Shown here: positions 27,061 through 40,180 of the stretch, piece by piece
Layout: every line of letters starts with the position of its first letter
Numbering within the stretch: the first letter of the stretch is position 1
Assembly (NCBI GenBank): GCA_025345505.1
Contig: JANVCC010000030.1
Span: forward strand, 6,872,254 to 6,936,253
Source of the DNA: Todiramphus chloris collaris
Taxonomy: Eukaryota; Chordata; Aves; Coraciiformes; Alcedinidae
DNA: 64,000 bases
Reading direction: 5' to 3'
Notes under the pieces: model-generated
Databases searched by the model: none
Told to the model about the DNA's origin: nothing
What the model saw: only the letters and a program-made list of their open reading frames with translations
Program-made: the position numbers and the translations under genes

Positions 27061-28522
27061 GCAACACTTCCAGAGGTTCACGAGCTGAAGAAAAAAAGAC
27101 TCATTGCCCACAGAATAGACTAAAATGGCTCAGTGCCTCACTTCAGAAAGATAGATTGAAGCCAGACCCAAGCTCGGACTTGCAAAGATGATCAGCAAAG
27201 CTCAGGAATGCTCGTGCCACTTCAAAGAACGTTAACACCAAGGCAATAAATCAGCATCCAACTTTGAAGCATAACGTGCACTCAGAACTGGCTTCCAGAC
27301 GCCCCTGGTGGGAGCTACCATACTGCATTTGTTGAGAAAAAGGGCAGCAATTTTCCAAAGTGTTTGGGAAGAAAGAAGAAGAGGTACTAGGACAAAGAAC
27401 TGGTATTCCAATTTGAGACTTTTAGCACAAGAAGTTCAACTGCAGGCCATCCTGACTGCAGATACGTTGCACCCTGTGATGTAACTGATCCAGACACAGG
27501 CTTGACACCTGAACCGCAGGCGGCTCACCCATAACTGCCTGTTCCCACAGCGAAGGGGTCAGTCTTGGACCTGCTCTGCTAGCCAGCAACTACAGCACTC
27601 AGCCCTCAGAAGACTTCCCTGAACACAGGAGGAATGGTGCCAACAATCACTTTCTCCAGCTGCCATCCAAAATAAATGCATGAAATGACATTGTGTTGAA
27701 TTTCCCCACAACACATTATAAAGTTAACTGTGGGGTGAGGGGTTTTACATGCAGTTGTTCTGAAAACTTGAACGTAATGGCAATATTTTTCACCAATCTA
27801 ATACTTTTGGAATTCAGTGAAACTTTTACACTCATAAAATGGTAGTTACAGACAAATAAACTGGACCTCTTCAGTGGGGGATATAATGAGTAAGCAGCAT
27901 CTTTTCTCTTTTATGACTGTGGCAAGCACGTTTCTTAAATTACACTTGTTAAGAGTGCAATGCAATAGCCAGCAGCCTTCAGGCACTGTTTACTTCCAGT
28001 AACTTTAAGAGTTCAAAAAGAGGAAAGAAGGTCTCCCTCCTCCATCTCCTAGCCCTACATACGTGACTGGGCGTTGGCCAGGCCAGTGCCATCACTGCAG
28101 TTATTTGTTAGTTTTAAAACTGCTGCTGTTCCAGTGCTAGTATTAAATATTTCTCCACAGGATTGAACAGAGTTTCTAATAATAAAGATGATTAAAAGAG
28201 AGTTTCTACTCCTGCAGAAAGCATAAACTGCAACTTTTTAAGTTCTAAAAATCAGGATGGAATTACTATGGAAACCAACAAACAGCACAAGCTCTTAAGC
28301 GTGAGGGCAATACAGAAAGCAAAACTACTTCATTACCTGCTTGTCAAAACCAGAAGCCAAGACACAGAGACTGGATATTTGAAAACACAGGAACAGGGAC
28401 ACTGACCTCAGCAGCAGCCTGAATGGCCGGAAAGCATCAAGACTGTAAAGAACTAAGGCTGGACATACTAGCTGCTTTATCTTTATTAACATCCAAGGAG
28501 GAAAAGCAGAAGGAAAGCAGCT

Positions 28523-28539
28523 AAAAAAAAAAAAAAAAA
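28523..28539. repeat. Poly(A) run, 17 bp
   Basis: An uninterrupted run of 17 A with no recognised retroposed body. Confidence 0.9.
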
Positions 28540-29462
28540 TCGCAGTGCACTCCAGCAGGGTAGTGAAGGTCAAACTCAGAAAGAGACAATGCATTCTAAT
28601 GAATATTTCCTACAGCTCCTGGAAATTTAGATTCAGCACATCTTTAAATACCACCAATATATTAAACTTCTCCAAAGAAACAATCTATTGGACATGCTAA
28701 CTGTAGAAATATCTTATTTTGTCCTGGCAGAGCTTCTCAAGTGCAAGTGTCAAAAAAGGTCTCATGACAGGTGTCTATAATAAGAAAAAACCAGTTATCA
28801 TCTGTGACAAGAACCACCACAGCAAGGAAACAAGACTCAATAGTCAGTATTATTCCCACACAAAATAAAAAGTTTTTCAAATTTATGTTGACATACAAGT
28901 AGAAAGTATTCTGGTAATGATCAGACCGGCTCATTTAAAAGCTAATGTAGGTAGTGGGATGGAATAGATCCCTGTGCCAGCAGATTAGAAGGCCCCCTGA
29001 ATCTCATATGGACTTCAGTTTACATGCATTTAGTCAATTCACATACATAGTTTTAGACCAGCACAAAATTCCCACTGTATGGACCAATTAGTCAGTAAGG
29101 ACAAAAAGGGGAACCTGGAGCTCAACTGCAGCCATGTTTACCTTGTAACCAGTATTTTTCCTTGCCACACACTACACACCATTAATGTGAAGTTAGTGAA
29201 CTAAAGAACCTATAATGATAGCCAACTATCTGATACTCTTCTGAAGACACATAAAAACCCTAGGTTAAAGGAAGGTCTGTTAAACAGAATTAAAACCAAG
29301 ACCACCTTGCCGACACACCTCTGAGCAATAAAAGGCTCTAAAATAGAAAATGCTCCAGTATCCAAATCATATCTGCAGCCAGAGCAGAACAACTGCCCAC
29401 AATGCTTTTCTAAGGTCAGTGCTCAGCACCCTGCAATTTCAGACCCAGAACAATTCCAGAGA

Positions 29463-29482
29463 GGTAGATTTAGGTAGATTTA
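29463..29482. repeat. Perfect 10-bp tandem duplication
   Basis: GGTAGATTTA occurs twice in direct succession. Confidence 0.85.
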
Positions 29483-32140
29483 CTTAACACGAATGGTGAA
29501 GAGCCTAAACCAGCATCAAACAAGCATGCAATTTAAAAAAGCCTAACAAAAACAACAAAAAAAAGTCCCTATAACCACAGAGGCATGAAAATGAATCCCA
29601 ATATATTAATGTTTTTACTGCTGTTGCCTTTGTTCTGTGATGTGGGGCATGGTGACATGGTGGGGAGTGGGGTGGAGAGTAAGGAATGGGATAGATGAGG
29701 CTAAACCATCAGCAACCAAACTTTACTTTCAACAATACAGGCAACCCCAGACAGTAATTTTTCTCATTCTAGCCATGCTTCCTGCAACTCACATCCTAAC
29801 GCAAACCTTAACAGAGAGCTCGGTGCTAAAGAACAGCAGCTTCCCAAATGCAGGGCACGTATGACCAGTACGCTCTTGCTGGTAGTATAAAGTCCTGGGC
29901 TTTGCAGTTGGACATGCACTCAGTATATGTTATACTATTGTGTATAACACCTCATACTGCAAACTTACTGCCAAAGGGCCCAACGCATTTCTGAATGAGA
30001 AGGTAAACAACTGAGGCTCAATTCACTAGTGCACTGTCCCATTTTCAAGTATTCATAAGTAATACATACAGACAGAACCTTCCCCAGGCCTTTCTGCTAC
30101 AAAGACCTAGTTGTCAGCTTAGGATGTTGCAGAAGATAAAAGACTGAAACTTACATTTGTGAAGTTACATTACTAAGCCAATTAACTTTCAAATAGTTCT
30201 TTTTTTGCGATTTTATTACTCTAAAAATTTTATGCAGGAAAAGTCTCATTATTCAGCTTAGTTTTCCCCCATTTACAGCACTCAGGCATATTTTACCTTC
30301 AGGTATCACAGTTACAATATAATGTTACTAAAGAAGAGAGGTTAAAAAACTTGAACAAACATTTCTACTTCTTAAGTGAAAGAGAAAAAAAATCCAAATT
30401 ATATTCCAATAAAATTAACGCCTTCCAAGGATATTTTTTGCAGGAGTTAAAGATTAATGGATGATAACACAGTGTGGGCACAACAGCTGACAGTGTGGCT
30501 CCACTAGACATGTAAATTGTATAGACTACACACAGTATTCCCAGCTGTTAATCTAGCTAAAAAATATGCCTTAGGTCTCCCAAACTACAAATGGTGAAGA
30601 TGGATGGACAGAAGGATGTAAAATCTGTGGTAACAGCGTAGGGAGGATCAGACTGTATCACCTGTTCTATTTCTCTTTGACCATGCCAAAGCAACCTAGA
30701 ATGACTTGCATAGAGGAAAACTCACTTAAAAATTCATAGGCAGACAGCTATCTACTCTTACCCATATGCTAAGCATATTATGCAAACTAGATATATTTGG
30801 TTATTTTTATCTTCTCTCAAGTTAACATTTTCAGCCTTTACCACAATCTGCTTTCAGGAGGGGACCATATTCAGAATAACTGTGAAACAAACACTTCTTT
30901 TCATATTGAACTTTTTAAATCTCTTCTCTTTTAATTTTTTCCTCTTCGTTACAGCACAGGTCTTCAACTGCTGGTTCTGGGTTTTTAAAAGCAGCAGTCA
31001 TGTCAGATAATTAGCAGATCATCTACCTAAACAGCTTTCCTAGGTAATCTGCAGTTTGACTGACCTATAAAAAAAAACAACATAGGAAAATAATTCTGTG
31101 GTACCTAAAACTAATGGGTATTTGTTCAGTTCAGCACTACTTAATTACTTTTCCTTTAGTTCAAAGTCAAAAGGAAATCATTTCTTCTTCAAAACATTTC
31201 ATGAGCTAATTTAAAATAAATGACTTCAAAAGAAAATATGAGGAAGAAAAATGTGAAATTCTTAGTATGTTAATATGCAATAGCAGCAAAAATGTCCACC
31301 CCTCTTCTGCTTTATAGACATCGGACAGTTTTCCCTTGAAGTACAGTACAGGAGTATAGTGACTGTACTCACCACAATTCAGAAAGCATACTACAAGAAA
31401 ATAAAATGGCATTGCAGCTTATGAGATTGACAGGTTACACCGTAGCTTTTTGGGACAGCCATCCTCATTGGATTCCATTACATAGGTACTAACAGTCTAA
31501 AAGGAGACCTGAAAGTGATTTGGAAATCGCAGACTTCTACAAGCGTCTCTGTGTAGAAGAGTTTCTCGGTGTACAGGGAGCATAAGCACAAATCCAGTGA
31601 TAGTAGTAGTCAAATGTTTCTGCACATAGCTATCTGTATCCTCAGTTTAGTCTTCACGGTTCTGAAATGATCAAGTATAAGTAATTAATTGTTCACATAA
31701 CTTATTTTCAATACACACATTTCAGATTTTGAAGAGAGATGAAACAGAACAAGAAGCTAACATAGATATATAACTAGACTATTAAATTTAGGCACATTTC
31801 TAAGTTACTTCTGAAAGCAGTGCCCAAGTTTCCATCATAGGTAATCTTATTAGAAAAGAAAAGACCAAGCCAGATGGAGACCTGAAGTTATTTTAAGTCT
31901 AAGCAGCATCTTTTCCCATTTCTCCTTAAAAAGAAAATAAAAGAAATATACACTGACATTTGGTCTGCAGGCACTAAAAAAAATCTTTTTTTTTTGTCTT
32001 CTGATTTCTGAACCTTAAGAGATCATATTGGGGAGAGGGCTTACAGTGTATTCGGCTTCCTTTCTTTCCTCTTACATTGTTGGCTAGAAGATAATGGTTT
32101 CAGACCACAGAATAAAACTGCAGCTGCATTAGTAACAGGC

Positions 32141-32178
32141 ACATATATATGTATATATATTTATATAGGTATATATGC
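32141..32178. repeat. Imperfect (TA)n/(ATAT) microsatellite
   Basis: About 38 bases of alternating A/T with a few G and C interruptions. Confidence 0.85.
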
Positions 32179-34689
32179 ACATCAGTAAAGAATTCTCAAC
32201 ATGTAAATTCTAAAATATAAATCTGCACAATATAAAATTGGAAGGCAGGATTCTTTAGCCCCTATAGTGATAATGTTATTGCAAAGAAAAATTTTGTATA
32301 AAGGCCTTAGAGATAATTTCAGAGTATCATAAATGCTGCAACTAACCCTGTAATGAACATGCTACATAGCAACTATGAGTGGCTCTGACTGACCAGAGCA
32401 TGAGGCAGAGTAATACAATCAAAAGCTAATATTAAGTAAATTCAGAAGAATTAGATGCCTACCAAGGATAAGATCTTGTCTTTAATTTGCAAGCTATACT
32501 ATCTTTGCAAGTGCTCTAGTTTTGAAACATAATTTATGTCCCCAAAAGCAAAGCTTTCCTGGCACAAAGCAGGGAAACAAAAATACTACTTGTTACTCAA
32601 GCTGAATGATTGAGCTGAGATACCATCTGGACAGAGCGGTGCCTCGGTCCAGACTCAATTTCCTAACAAACTCATTTTGCCCATTTGGTCAACATACTTT
32701 TCTCTTGTTTGCTGCAATCTGAATGACCTAGTTTACCCCAGAAACATTTTTGCAGAGTGAATCTCCAAGTGAAACTAGTCCGTGCAGAGAATATTTGTAT
32801 GCTTTTCCAATTGAAGCAGAAAAAAACCCGCCAGAACACAACTTCTGGATTCCCCACTACAGAACTGAATTCTAAATTTGCCAGCAGCGTATAAAAGGAT
32901 ATTTACTGAATAGATTTGAAGAGAAGGTGAAGGGTGCTAAATAGCTCATTGATATTCCTCAGGCAAAAAGAGGATTAATTCGTTCAATAAACTGCTGAGC
33001 TACCAACTTACACCTGATGCATAAGTTTCTTCACCAACTACTGTTCATCTATCTGACAAGTGCCTATTTAAACCCCTTCTCTAGCTGCAATTACTGCCTT
33101 TTATTTGTTTGTGCTAAGGGTTTTTTTTAAAGTTCGTTTAATCGATGCTTAAAGATAGAAAATTCATCTCTCAGATTGCATACTACAATGAAATGGAATC
33201 TAAAACAACTTGGAGTAACAATGATATCCTCAAACATATTTACATCTATTATACTTGCATCTCTTCTCTAGAAGTAGTTTTTGCCTTGTCAATGAAAATT
33301 CTGCAGCTATGGAGAATTTACAGGCGGAGGAAGGGCACTTGGAAAGAGAACAGTAGCTAACTTCTGACAATGGATAAGATCTTAACAGACGTCATTCAGC
33401 TTCAGTTTTCCGTTTGAAGAAACTCCTGCTAAGACTGTGCCCCTTCTCCCTCTTGAGCATATCCACAGTTTTTCAAGACTTACTTGAATAGTGTCATAGG
33501 AATAATGATGAGTTTTATCAAGACTGATTGTCAGGTGGAGAAAGCAAGCATGTAAGCATTCAGGCTGGAAAACCTTCCCAATGCAGACTTTCACAAAACA
33601 CCCAGGAAGAAAACTTGAACTTTGGAGGAAGCACCACAAAAGGCATCAGAACCAGTAGGTGTCAACCCTACTACATATCATAAGAAAGTTGGTCTTCAGG
33701 TATTTTTGGAAGCACAAGAATGTATTTTTTTCTTTGCTTATAGTTCTTCCCAACAGCATATCACTTCAAAAGGACCTGTAACACTTACTTGTGCATCTTA
33801 GCTATTTCCACTGAAATGGCATCTAAAAGATGCTAAATTAATGATTTCACAAACAGAAATCTTGAACACAGAAACAGTATGCAAGCACAGCAGTGTCACA
33901 AGCACCCTGCAGATATTCCTTAACCTTCTGCTCAAAACAACTGTAATTAGTAGACATCTGTGAAAACAAGGGAACCAAACTTGGAAAGGTTGAGGCCAAC
34001 CGCCCTTTCTGCACTGTTGAAGCCTGAAGCCATCAGCATATGTGGAAAATAGAACTGTTCACACATGAGGTAAGTGGGACCAGTACTAAAAAAAAAGAAA
34101 ATACTCGGTCAAATTTATATGCTTATTTTAGGTTTCATCTCAAGACAAGCCTAAGAAACAGCAGTGGACTGTGATAGCACATCATACGTATTTCGGAACA
34201 TGCACAGCAACCTTCCTCCTCCTGCCTCTTGCACCTAGGAAAACAGGGCTGTCCGTTAGATAGTTAATGGTAGGAACCTCAATCTACCTCTAGTCCTGAC
34301 CTCCTGCCACTCCATGTGACATCAAGGCAACCATAACTTTTGGCAAGTTAAACTGCTACCACACAATTCCTGACACGCTGAAAACCTGACAAATAAGTAG
34401 CTCTTGGAAGCAAATTGATCTAACTCTGCTATTCAGCAAACAGTTATTGGTGATCAGCAAACCAGCACATAAGTGGTTGCATATAGCATTACTTCCTTGA
34501 ATGCTTTGAGGCATTTTTAAGTATTATCAAGTTCCTGGATGTAAAACTATGGGTACATTTAGTCTGGTATTTGAGCAATCAAGAATTCCATTCATTACTG
34601 CTCTTATTCAATGACCTTACACACATAATCAATGGCTAAACTGATAAATGGGAAGACTTCTTAAAAATCTATTTCTTGAGTACTGGAAC

Positions 34690-34920
34690 TAAATGTTTTA
34701 TTCTCGACAGCTGTAATTTATAATTTAGCGACAAGAACATTTGTTCCAGCTGTTCAGACCTACTTCACACAGCAGAGAGGAAATACACTGTATTTTCAAA
34801 GCCAGACGCTACATTTGGATTTGGAACTGCTTGATTTATTTAGCATATCAAGTTATTAGCAAACTCAAAACAATCAGAAGACATTCTTAATGTTCGTAAT
34901 TAGAACACTCATCATGGGAG
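34690..34920. promoter_or_regulatory. Candidate conserved non-coding element
   Basis: Non-repetitive AT-rich sequence with TAATTA at 34897-34902 and further ATTA/TTAT cores, plus two nearby CAGCTG E-boxes at the start of the interval. No coding potential. Composition and motif clustering are the only support. Confidence 0.2.
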
Positions 34921-36330
34921 CTACAAGGCTTCAGGAATAATAAAGTGCCAGAAAAAAGGAAAACAAACTGGTAGCTTTTAATGTCAGGGAGTAATTTTTT
35001 TTCATGGGGCTAAGTAATTTCCTCCATTTAATTGGGATGATTCATGCCACGTATGCTCTATGCCAGTGTTCTAGCATTCAGTTTACACATCACTGAATCT
35101 GATCTTTCTAGGTCTAATAATCACCATTTCCAGTGTTTCTTATTTTCATTTCCATGGAAAGCTAGCAAAACCTGGCTAAATCTTTTCCTCAGAAAGCTTG
35201 GTCCAAAAAACTGACAACTTTTTCTGAAGCATTGGAAGGAGAAGGACAACTTATTATTGCCACTAAAGACAGTTTTTGAGCAGTGAAGAAACAATGGTTA
35301 GGCTTACTTTGCACAGAATTTTCTGCAATTCTTTCAATTTTTTTTTAATAGAAAATAGGTACTTTGGACCAAAGCACCAAAAATTTATCTTATTAACCAT
35401 ATCCACCTGGTCCATTTACTTTTATAAGTAACAATATATATTAACGTTTCACTAAAATAATACAGTTCGTGATTAACTAAAAAGTTGTTTGAAATATTTC
35501 AAGATGTATGGATACTGCACTTGCTCACCCTTGTTCCTGTAACTCCCAAACAGCTTCTACAAGGAATCTGTTTCTAGGGCAACTGACATTAAACTTCTGA
35601 ACAAGAAAAACAATTAGAAAAAATAATTTGCACTCACTTGCCTTTTAATACCTGTATCTCAATATTTGTTTCCTGCTTGCAAACTCAGCTATCTAATGAG
35701 ATCAGTATGTGCCAAAATGGAACCTACTTTGTCCACTGCCTTTGGAAATTGCTGTCACAAAATAACATTGCATATTCAAGAAATATAGTGTGCAATGATA
35801 TGAACAAGCATTTTCAAGGCTATTAAAAGAGGGTTTTTTAAGTCCTATGCTGTGGGAAAGAAATTAAAAGAAAAATCGCAGTGCATTTAAAAAAAAAAAT
35901 GCCCTTTTTTAATGAAAGGGAACTCAGAAAAAGCATGCAATTTATTACATTTTTAGCATTTCTTCATCTGAAATAGATGGCATAACAGGAAAATTAGAGC
36001 AAACAGACCTCAGCTCAGAGTTCATCTCCAATGTAACAAGAGAAATCATGCCCTTTGGTAGAGGTCTGCGCTCTTCATCTACACTTCTAGGTTCATAGCA
36101 GAAAAACAGATCAAAACCATCACTAGGATAAAATACTCATTTTCTTTTTAAATAAAGAAGAATTCTTGGGGTGTGGGTGTGTGTGTTAAATATTAAACAT
36201 AAAGCTCAAAGTTTAGCAATTCTCATGAGAATTTAGCCAGGACTAACCAACTCTCCACACCTTGGGCGTTAAAGCCTAAACTACTAGTATAGGACCAACA
36301 GGTTCTTGAATGACTCCGAGTATAATGATG

Positions 36331-36709
36331 AGGGTTGTTCAGCCTGAAGAATAAGAGGCTCAGGGGAGACTCTCTCACTCTCTACAGCTCCCTAAAAGGA
36401 AGTTGGAACGAGGTTGGATGGGTTTCTTCTCCCAAGGAACAAGTGGTAGGACAAGAGGAAATTGCCTCATTGGCAGCAGGGGAGGTTTAACTTGGACATT
36501 AGGAAAAATTTCTTCCCTGAAAGGGTTGTAAAGCACTAGAACAGGCTGCCTGGGGAAGTGGTGGGGTCACTATCCCTGGAGGGATTTAAAAGACATGTAG
36601 ATACTGCATTTAGGGACATGGCTTAGTAATGAACTTGGCATTGTTAGGTGAGCAGTTGGACTCAATGATCTTAAAAAGGTATTTCCAACCTAAATTATTC
36701 TATGATTCT
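36331..36709 (+). mobile_element. CR1 LINE 3' end, ~380 bp, with truncated ATTCTATG tail
   Basis: A 5'-truncated CR1 copy. It starts in the block that in avian CR1 reads as an AGCCTGAAGAA/GAGGCTCAGGGGAGAC stretch near the end of ORF2. It continues through AGGAAATTGCCTCA, GGTTTAACTTGGACATTAGG, TTTCTTCCCTGAAAGGGTTG, GCCTGGGGAAGTGGTGGGGTCAC and TTGGACTCAATGATCTTAAA (quoted in pieces; 36451-36680). It ends with TTCCAACC and a single ATTCTATGATTCT tail at about 36697-36709. The order and spacing match the CR1 3' region. The body differs from the 22641-22803 copy: this one has the GGGATTTAAAAGACATGT-type segment and the other has a GACATTTGAGGGCACA-type segment. They therefore belong to different subfamilies. 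Confidence 0.95.
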
Positions 36710-38804
36710 CTCTCAAATCAGGGACTCTCACCTACTTGAACTAACATAAAATAAGAATATCAAGGATATGCAGGAGTGCCTTTCTAGATGCCCCAGCAGT
36801 TCTAGAGATCAGACACACAGGAGCATGATAATCTTCTGAATTCAGTCATCTACGTAAAGAATAAGAATCTTCTTTACCTACACGAAACCAGCATGAGGGA
36901 TGAGGCAGAGACACTCAGCCTTAAAACTTCAGTTTGTTTTGGAAGACTCTATATACTGAGAAGAAGGCTGTTTATTCCCCCCCTCTTTTAGGGGACTTAC
37001 CTTCTCTGAAGAATCTGCAGCACATAATAATTACTGCAGGGCTTTTTACATTCAGTGTCTTCCAAACTACTGGGCATGTGTGGGAGAGGGGTAAATTTAC
37101 ACTGCTTTGCTGATGATCTTTGCCTCCCCATGTTTCTGAGATGTTTTATATTCTGTTCTGGGAAGACAGTTTACTGCTTATGAATGTGCATGATTTGTTA
37201 AACGCCTGGAGGCCATCAGAACCAACATAAATATTTCAAATTGATATAAGTAATTGATAAAGCTGTAAGGGTTTATGACTGGTCAATGGTGCAGCACATG
37301 TAGCCACGGTTCAATCTGAACGGTCAAATGCCCATCTCTTGGTGGTAAACAATTCAATTAGTTCCATAATGCTATGGCACCTCAGACAACTACTTGGTAC
37401 TGTGATTACACTGGTGGAAATCTTAATTCTACACGACTGTTACATTTCTCAGGCACAACTTTGCAATGTGTGAAGAGATCAGCCTTGCATCCTAACCAGA
37501 GACTGCAGAATCTTCCTTACCCAAGCGTCTTTAAGTAAAGGTCCAACAGTACACCTCTGTGTCCTAAAAAAAAAAAAATAAATCTACCCCTATCTGCAAA
37601 AGTAAACAGTGAGAGCCAGGGGCTCAGAAATGCAAAAGTTCTGAAGTTTTTCAACATAAATAAAATTTTTTGAGTCCACAAAACATTTCCCAGTGTATCA
37701 ATCTTCAAAAGGAACACAGTCTCTTCAAAGACACCATGTCTAGGAACTTTCATGTGTGGACACACACTCTCAACTGTTCCCTTAACCTGTTTGGTCTGCC
37801 CCAGCACCATGCTCTTACCTTTCATCTCTGAAAGTTACATTAAAAGACTCTTCAAAGACAAATTTCAATACTTTCTGAGATTTTTCTTTCCCTCCACAGC
37901 TGTATAGAAGAGGTGAGTACGTTCTTTGTCATTTAGCTCTTTGTTGCTTGGAATGCAAAAGTGGGGACTTTCGACAAAGGCTGGCAGAGACACAGCTTTA
38001 GCTGCAGTTAATTTCATATTGTAAAAACATATGGGACACTCTTATCTTTTGGGTTCTGTAGTCTTTCAGAATTATGCACAACATTTTGATTTTCAAAATA
38101 CTGCTGAAACTAAAAAACAACTGAATGCAAAAGCAAACCCAACATTCCCATTTCCTTGTCTCAGGCTACAATTTCCTGCCTGTGTACCACTGTGTGCTCC
38201 AGCTACTCACAGGTGGCCATGCAGAGCCTGTTCAGACTTTCCCCACCGTTCCGCACACATAGAGTGGCTCTGAATTAATGACAAATTTACTACAGGAATC
38301 TTAACAGAAGTTGCTTATTCAGGGTTAGCAGCTGTCAACTCACTGCCGCTTGATTTCTGACCCTGAGTTAGCACTAAAGACAAGGAGCTGCCATAGCAAT
38401 GGGAGGCCAATTCTGCTGTTAACAGTTGCAGCAGTAGTTTCCCAAACAACCTCAAGCTTAACATAAGACAATCACAGCAGGAGATACGAAGGCCAACACA
38501 GCTCGCTATGCTGCCTCTTACACAAAGTTGCCAAGACCAGGTAATGAGGACGGACGGTAAGAATGGGTCACACAAATAGCAACACGTACCCTGAACCCGT
38601 CTCCTGCCACCTTAGTTTAACATTCCCAGATCTTGTTCTAAATTGGAGAGAGATCCATCTCCACCCACACTCCCCATGCCATGTGACTTTACAGCCTTCT
38701 AGCACCACTTCCCTCAGTGGTCTCTGTGCCACGCCAAAGAGCCCTAGCCTCGTTAATTCTACAGAGCTTTTATCAGCTTTGCTGCCTTATCACCACTTCA
38801 GTTT
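36710..38804. other. Unique non-coding sequence
   Basis: No gene or repeat family recognised. A 102-codon open frame at 37517-37825 (minus) and others of similar length lack any domain or splice-site support. Confidence 0.5.
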
Positions 38805-40180
38805 CATCACATTTGGGACAGTATAACTGCACACAGTATTCAGGATGCAGAAGTTCTCTGCATTAATATTAGCATATAAAGCATTAAATGCTGCTTCAAT
38901 TTTGCTGTCTATTATTGTCCTAACAACTCGAATATTTGAGATACCTGTTGGACCACTCCTGAACACTGAGATGTCATTTCTGTTCTTCTCCAAGATCTTG
39001 CTCAAGAACCAGCTCAGAGCCCACCCAATTATCTCTAATTCAGATTCTCTCCTGCCTATATACACCAGTTTATCTATGACACATTTCTTCTATACTTCAT
39101 TGCCCAGACACTCAGTTTCACCAGGTTCTTACAAAATTCTTCAGTAATCATTAACAATTCACAGTTATTCAGGACAGCAATGAATGCCATCCAGCATTCA
39201 ACTCTTACTGCATCCCTTATGCACGTGCTGACCACTGCAGATGGGTACATTCGGCAGCTCATTACAAAAGCTCCACCATTTGGCACAGCCTGACTTCTCC
39301 TTGGAAAAGCCAGGATGACTCTTGACTCTGCAAGAAATTTATCCCTCTATCCAGCAATTCCATTCTCAATATAGCATTGACTAGCAATTTTTTCTTGTAC
39401 ATATCTCAGGCTCATCAGCTTGCGGCTTCCCATACCACCTTTTCAGAAAGTCGTACCACATTTCCCATCTTTCAGTCCTCAGGTACCAGAGTGCTTTTTA
39501 TGCAACATGAGTTAGTCTTGCCACCTCATTCTTGGGTTAATAGCAAATCACTTGACAACAACTTCTGTTTGATTCATAAATTCCCCTACAAACTCTTCAA
39601 TTTGAAAGAGATTTTCTGATGAATTCTTCTTTAAGAAGTGTTGCAGCACAGGGAACTACCATTTCCTCACAATAAGCAACAGATGCAAAGAATTAATTCA
39701 TCATTTCTGCACATCTACTAGCCCTAGAGATTTTTCCCTGATGCTGTATACAAGATGTATATCTTCTTTGTTTTGATGTCTTTTGCAAAGGATCCTCTAA
39801 CTCTTTTTTCAGACTGCCTTACTGCATTTCTACATTTTACCTGTCAGTTTTTATAATCCTTTATATTTTCCTCAATTAGATAAAGCTTTAAGCTTTAGAG
39901 GACTCTCTCTTACTTTCAACAGTAACCACCATGCTGCTATTAAGCAATGATGGTTCCTTTCTGCCCTTTCTGAAGTGTTTTTCAATAGGTGGGAAACATT
40001 TGTTCTCTGCCTCCAATATCACTTCCATGCCATCTGTAACTTTCAGCTTTCTTTTTAACAAGCTGGCAGAAGCCATTTCCCCATTTCTACATTTCCATCC
40101 CAAAGTGGGAGCATGGCTGTGATAGATTATTTGGCTTCTGTTTCTTCTGCATGGATCCTGGAACTAATTACACTATTTCT
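38805..40180 (-). mobile_element. Ancient CR1/L3-like LINE relic, about 1.4 kb, degenerate
   Basis: A heavily mutated non-LTR retrotransposon on the minus strand, recognised from ORF2 landmarks in the right order. From its 5' side: FPPIEKHFRKGRKE and LLNSS (about 39970-40040) match the basic linker between endonuclease and RT. The DNA at 39795-39880 matches the following lysine/phenylalanine-rich segment. About 39290-39500 matches the RT segment before and around the palm, including the CCTCAGGTACCAGAG stretch. EFCKNLVKLSVWAMKY (about 39090-39145) matches the segment after the catalytic box. YIGRRESELEIIGW (about 39020-39062) follows, then PEYCVQLYCP (38815-38844) near the ORF2 C-terminus. 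Spacing between about 39150 and 39290 is much shorter than in the family, so the catalytic A-D-D segment is probably deleted. Stops and frame changes are frequent. The type resembles CR1/L3 elements of turtles, crocodilians and mammals more than the young avian CR1 copies in this window. Its ends are approximate. Confidence 0.8.

Larger units (their letters stand above)
22804..36330. other. Unique non-coding sequence, 13.5 kb
   Basis: No gene or transposon recognised across this long interval apart from the small repeats and candidate elements listed separately. Open frames are 60-118 codons, on both strands, without domains. The longest, 24239-24595 (minus), is partly built from the tandem duplication at 24216-24270. 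Confidence 0.5.

Noticed and set aside
32141-32178. TA-rich tract considered as a matrix-attachment or origin-like element
   Set aside because: A simple imperfect microsatellite explains it; no further motif supports a function.
38845-40122. Plus-strand frames of 63-100 codons
   Set aside because: They run antisense to the ancient LINE relic; the minus-strand reading carries the recognisable motifs.
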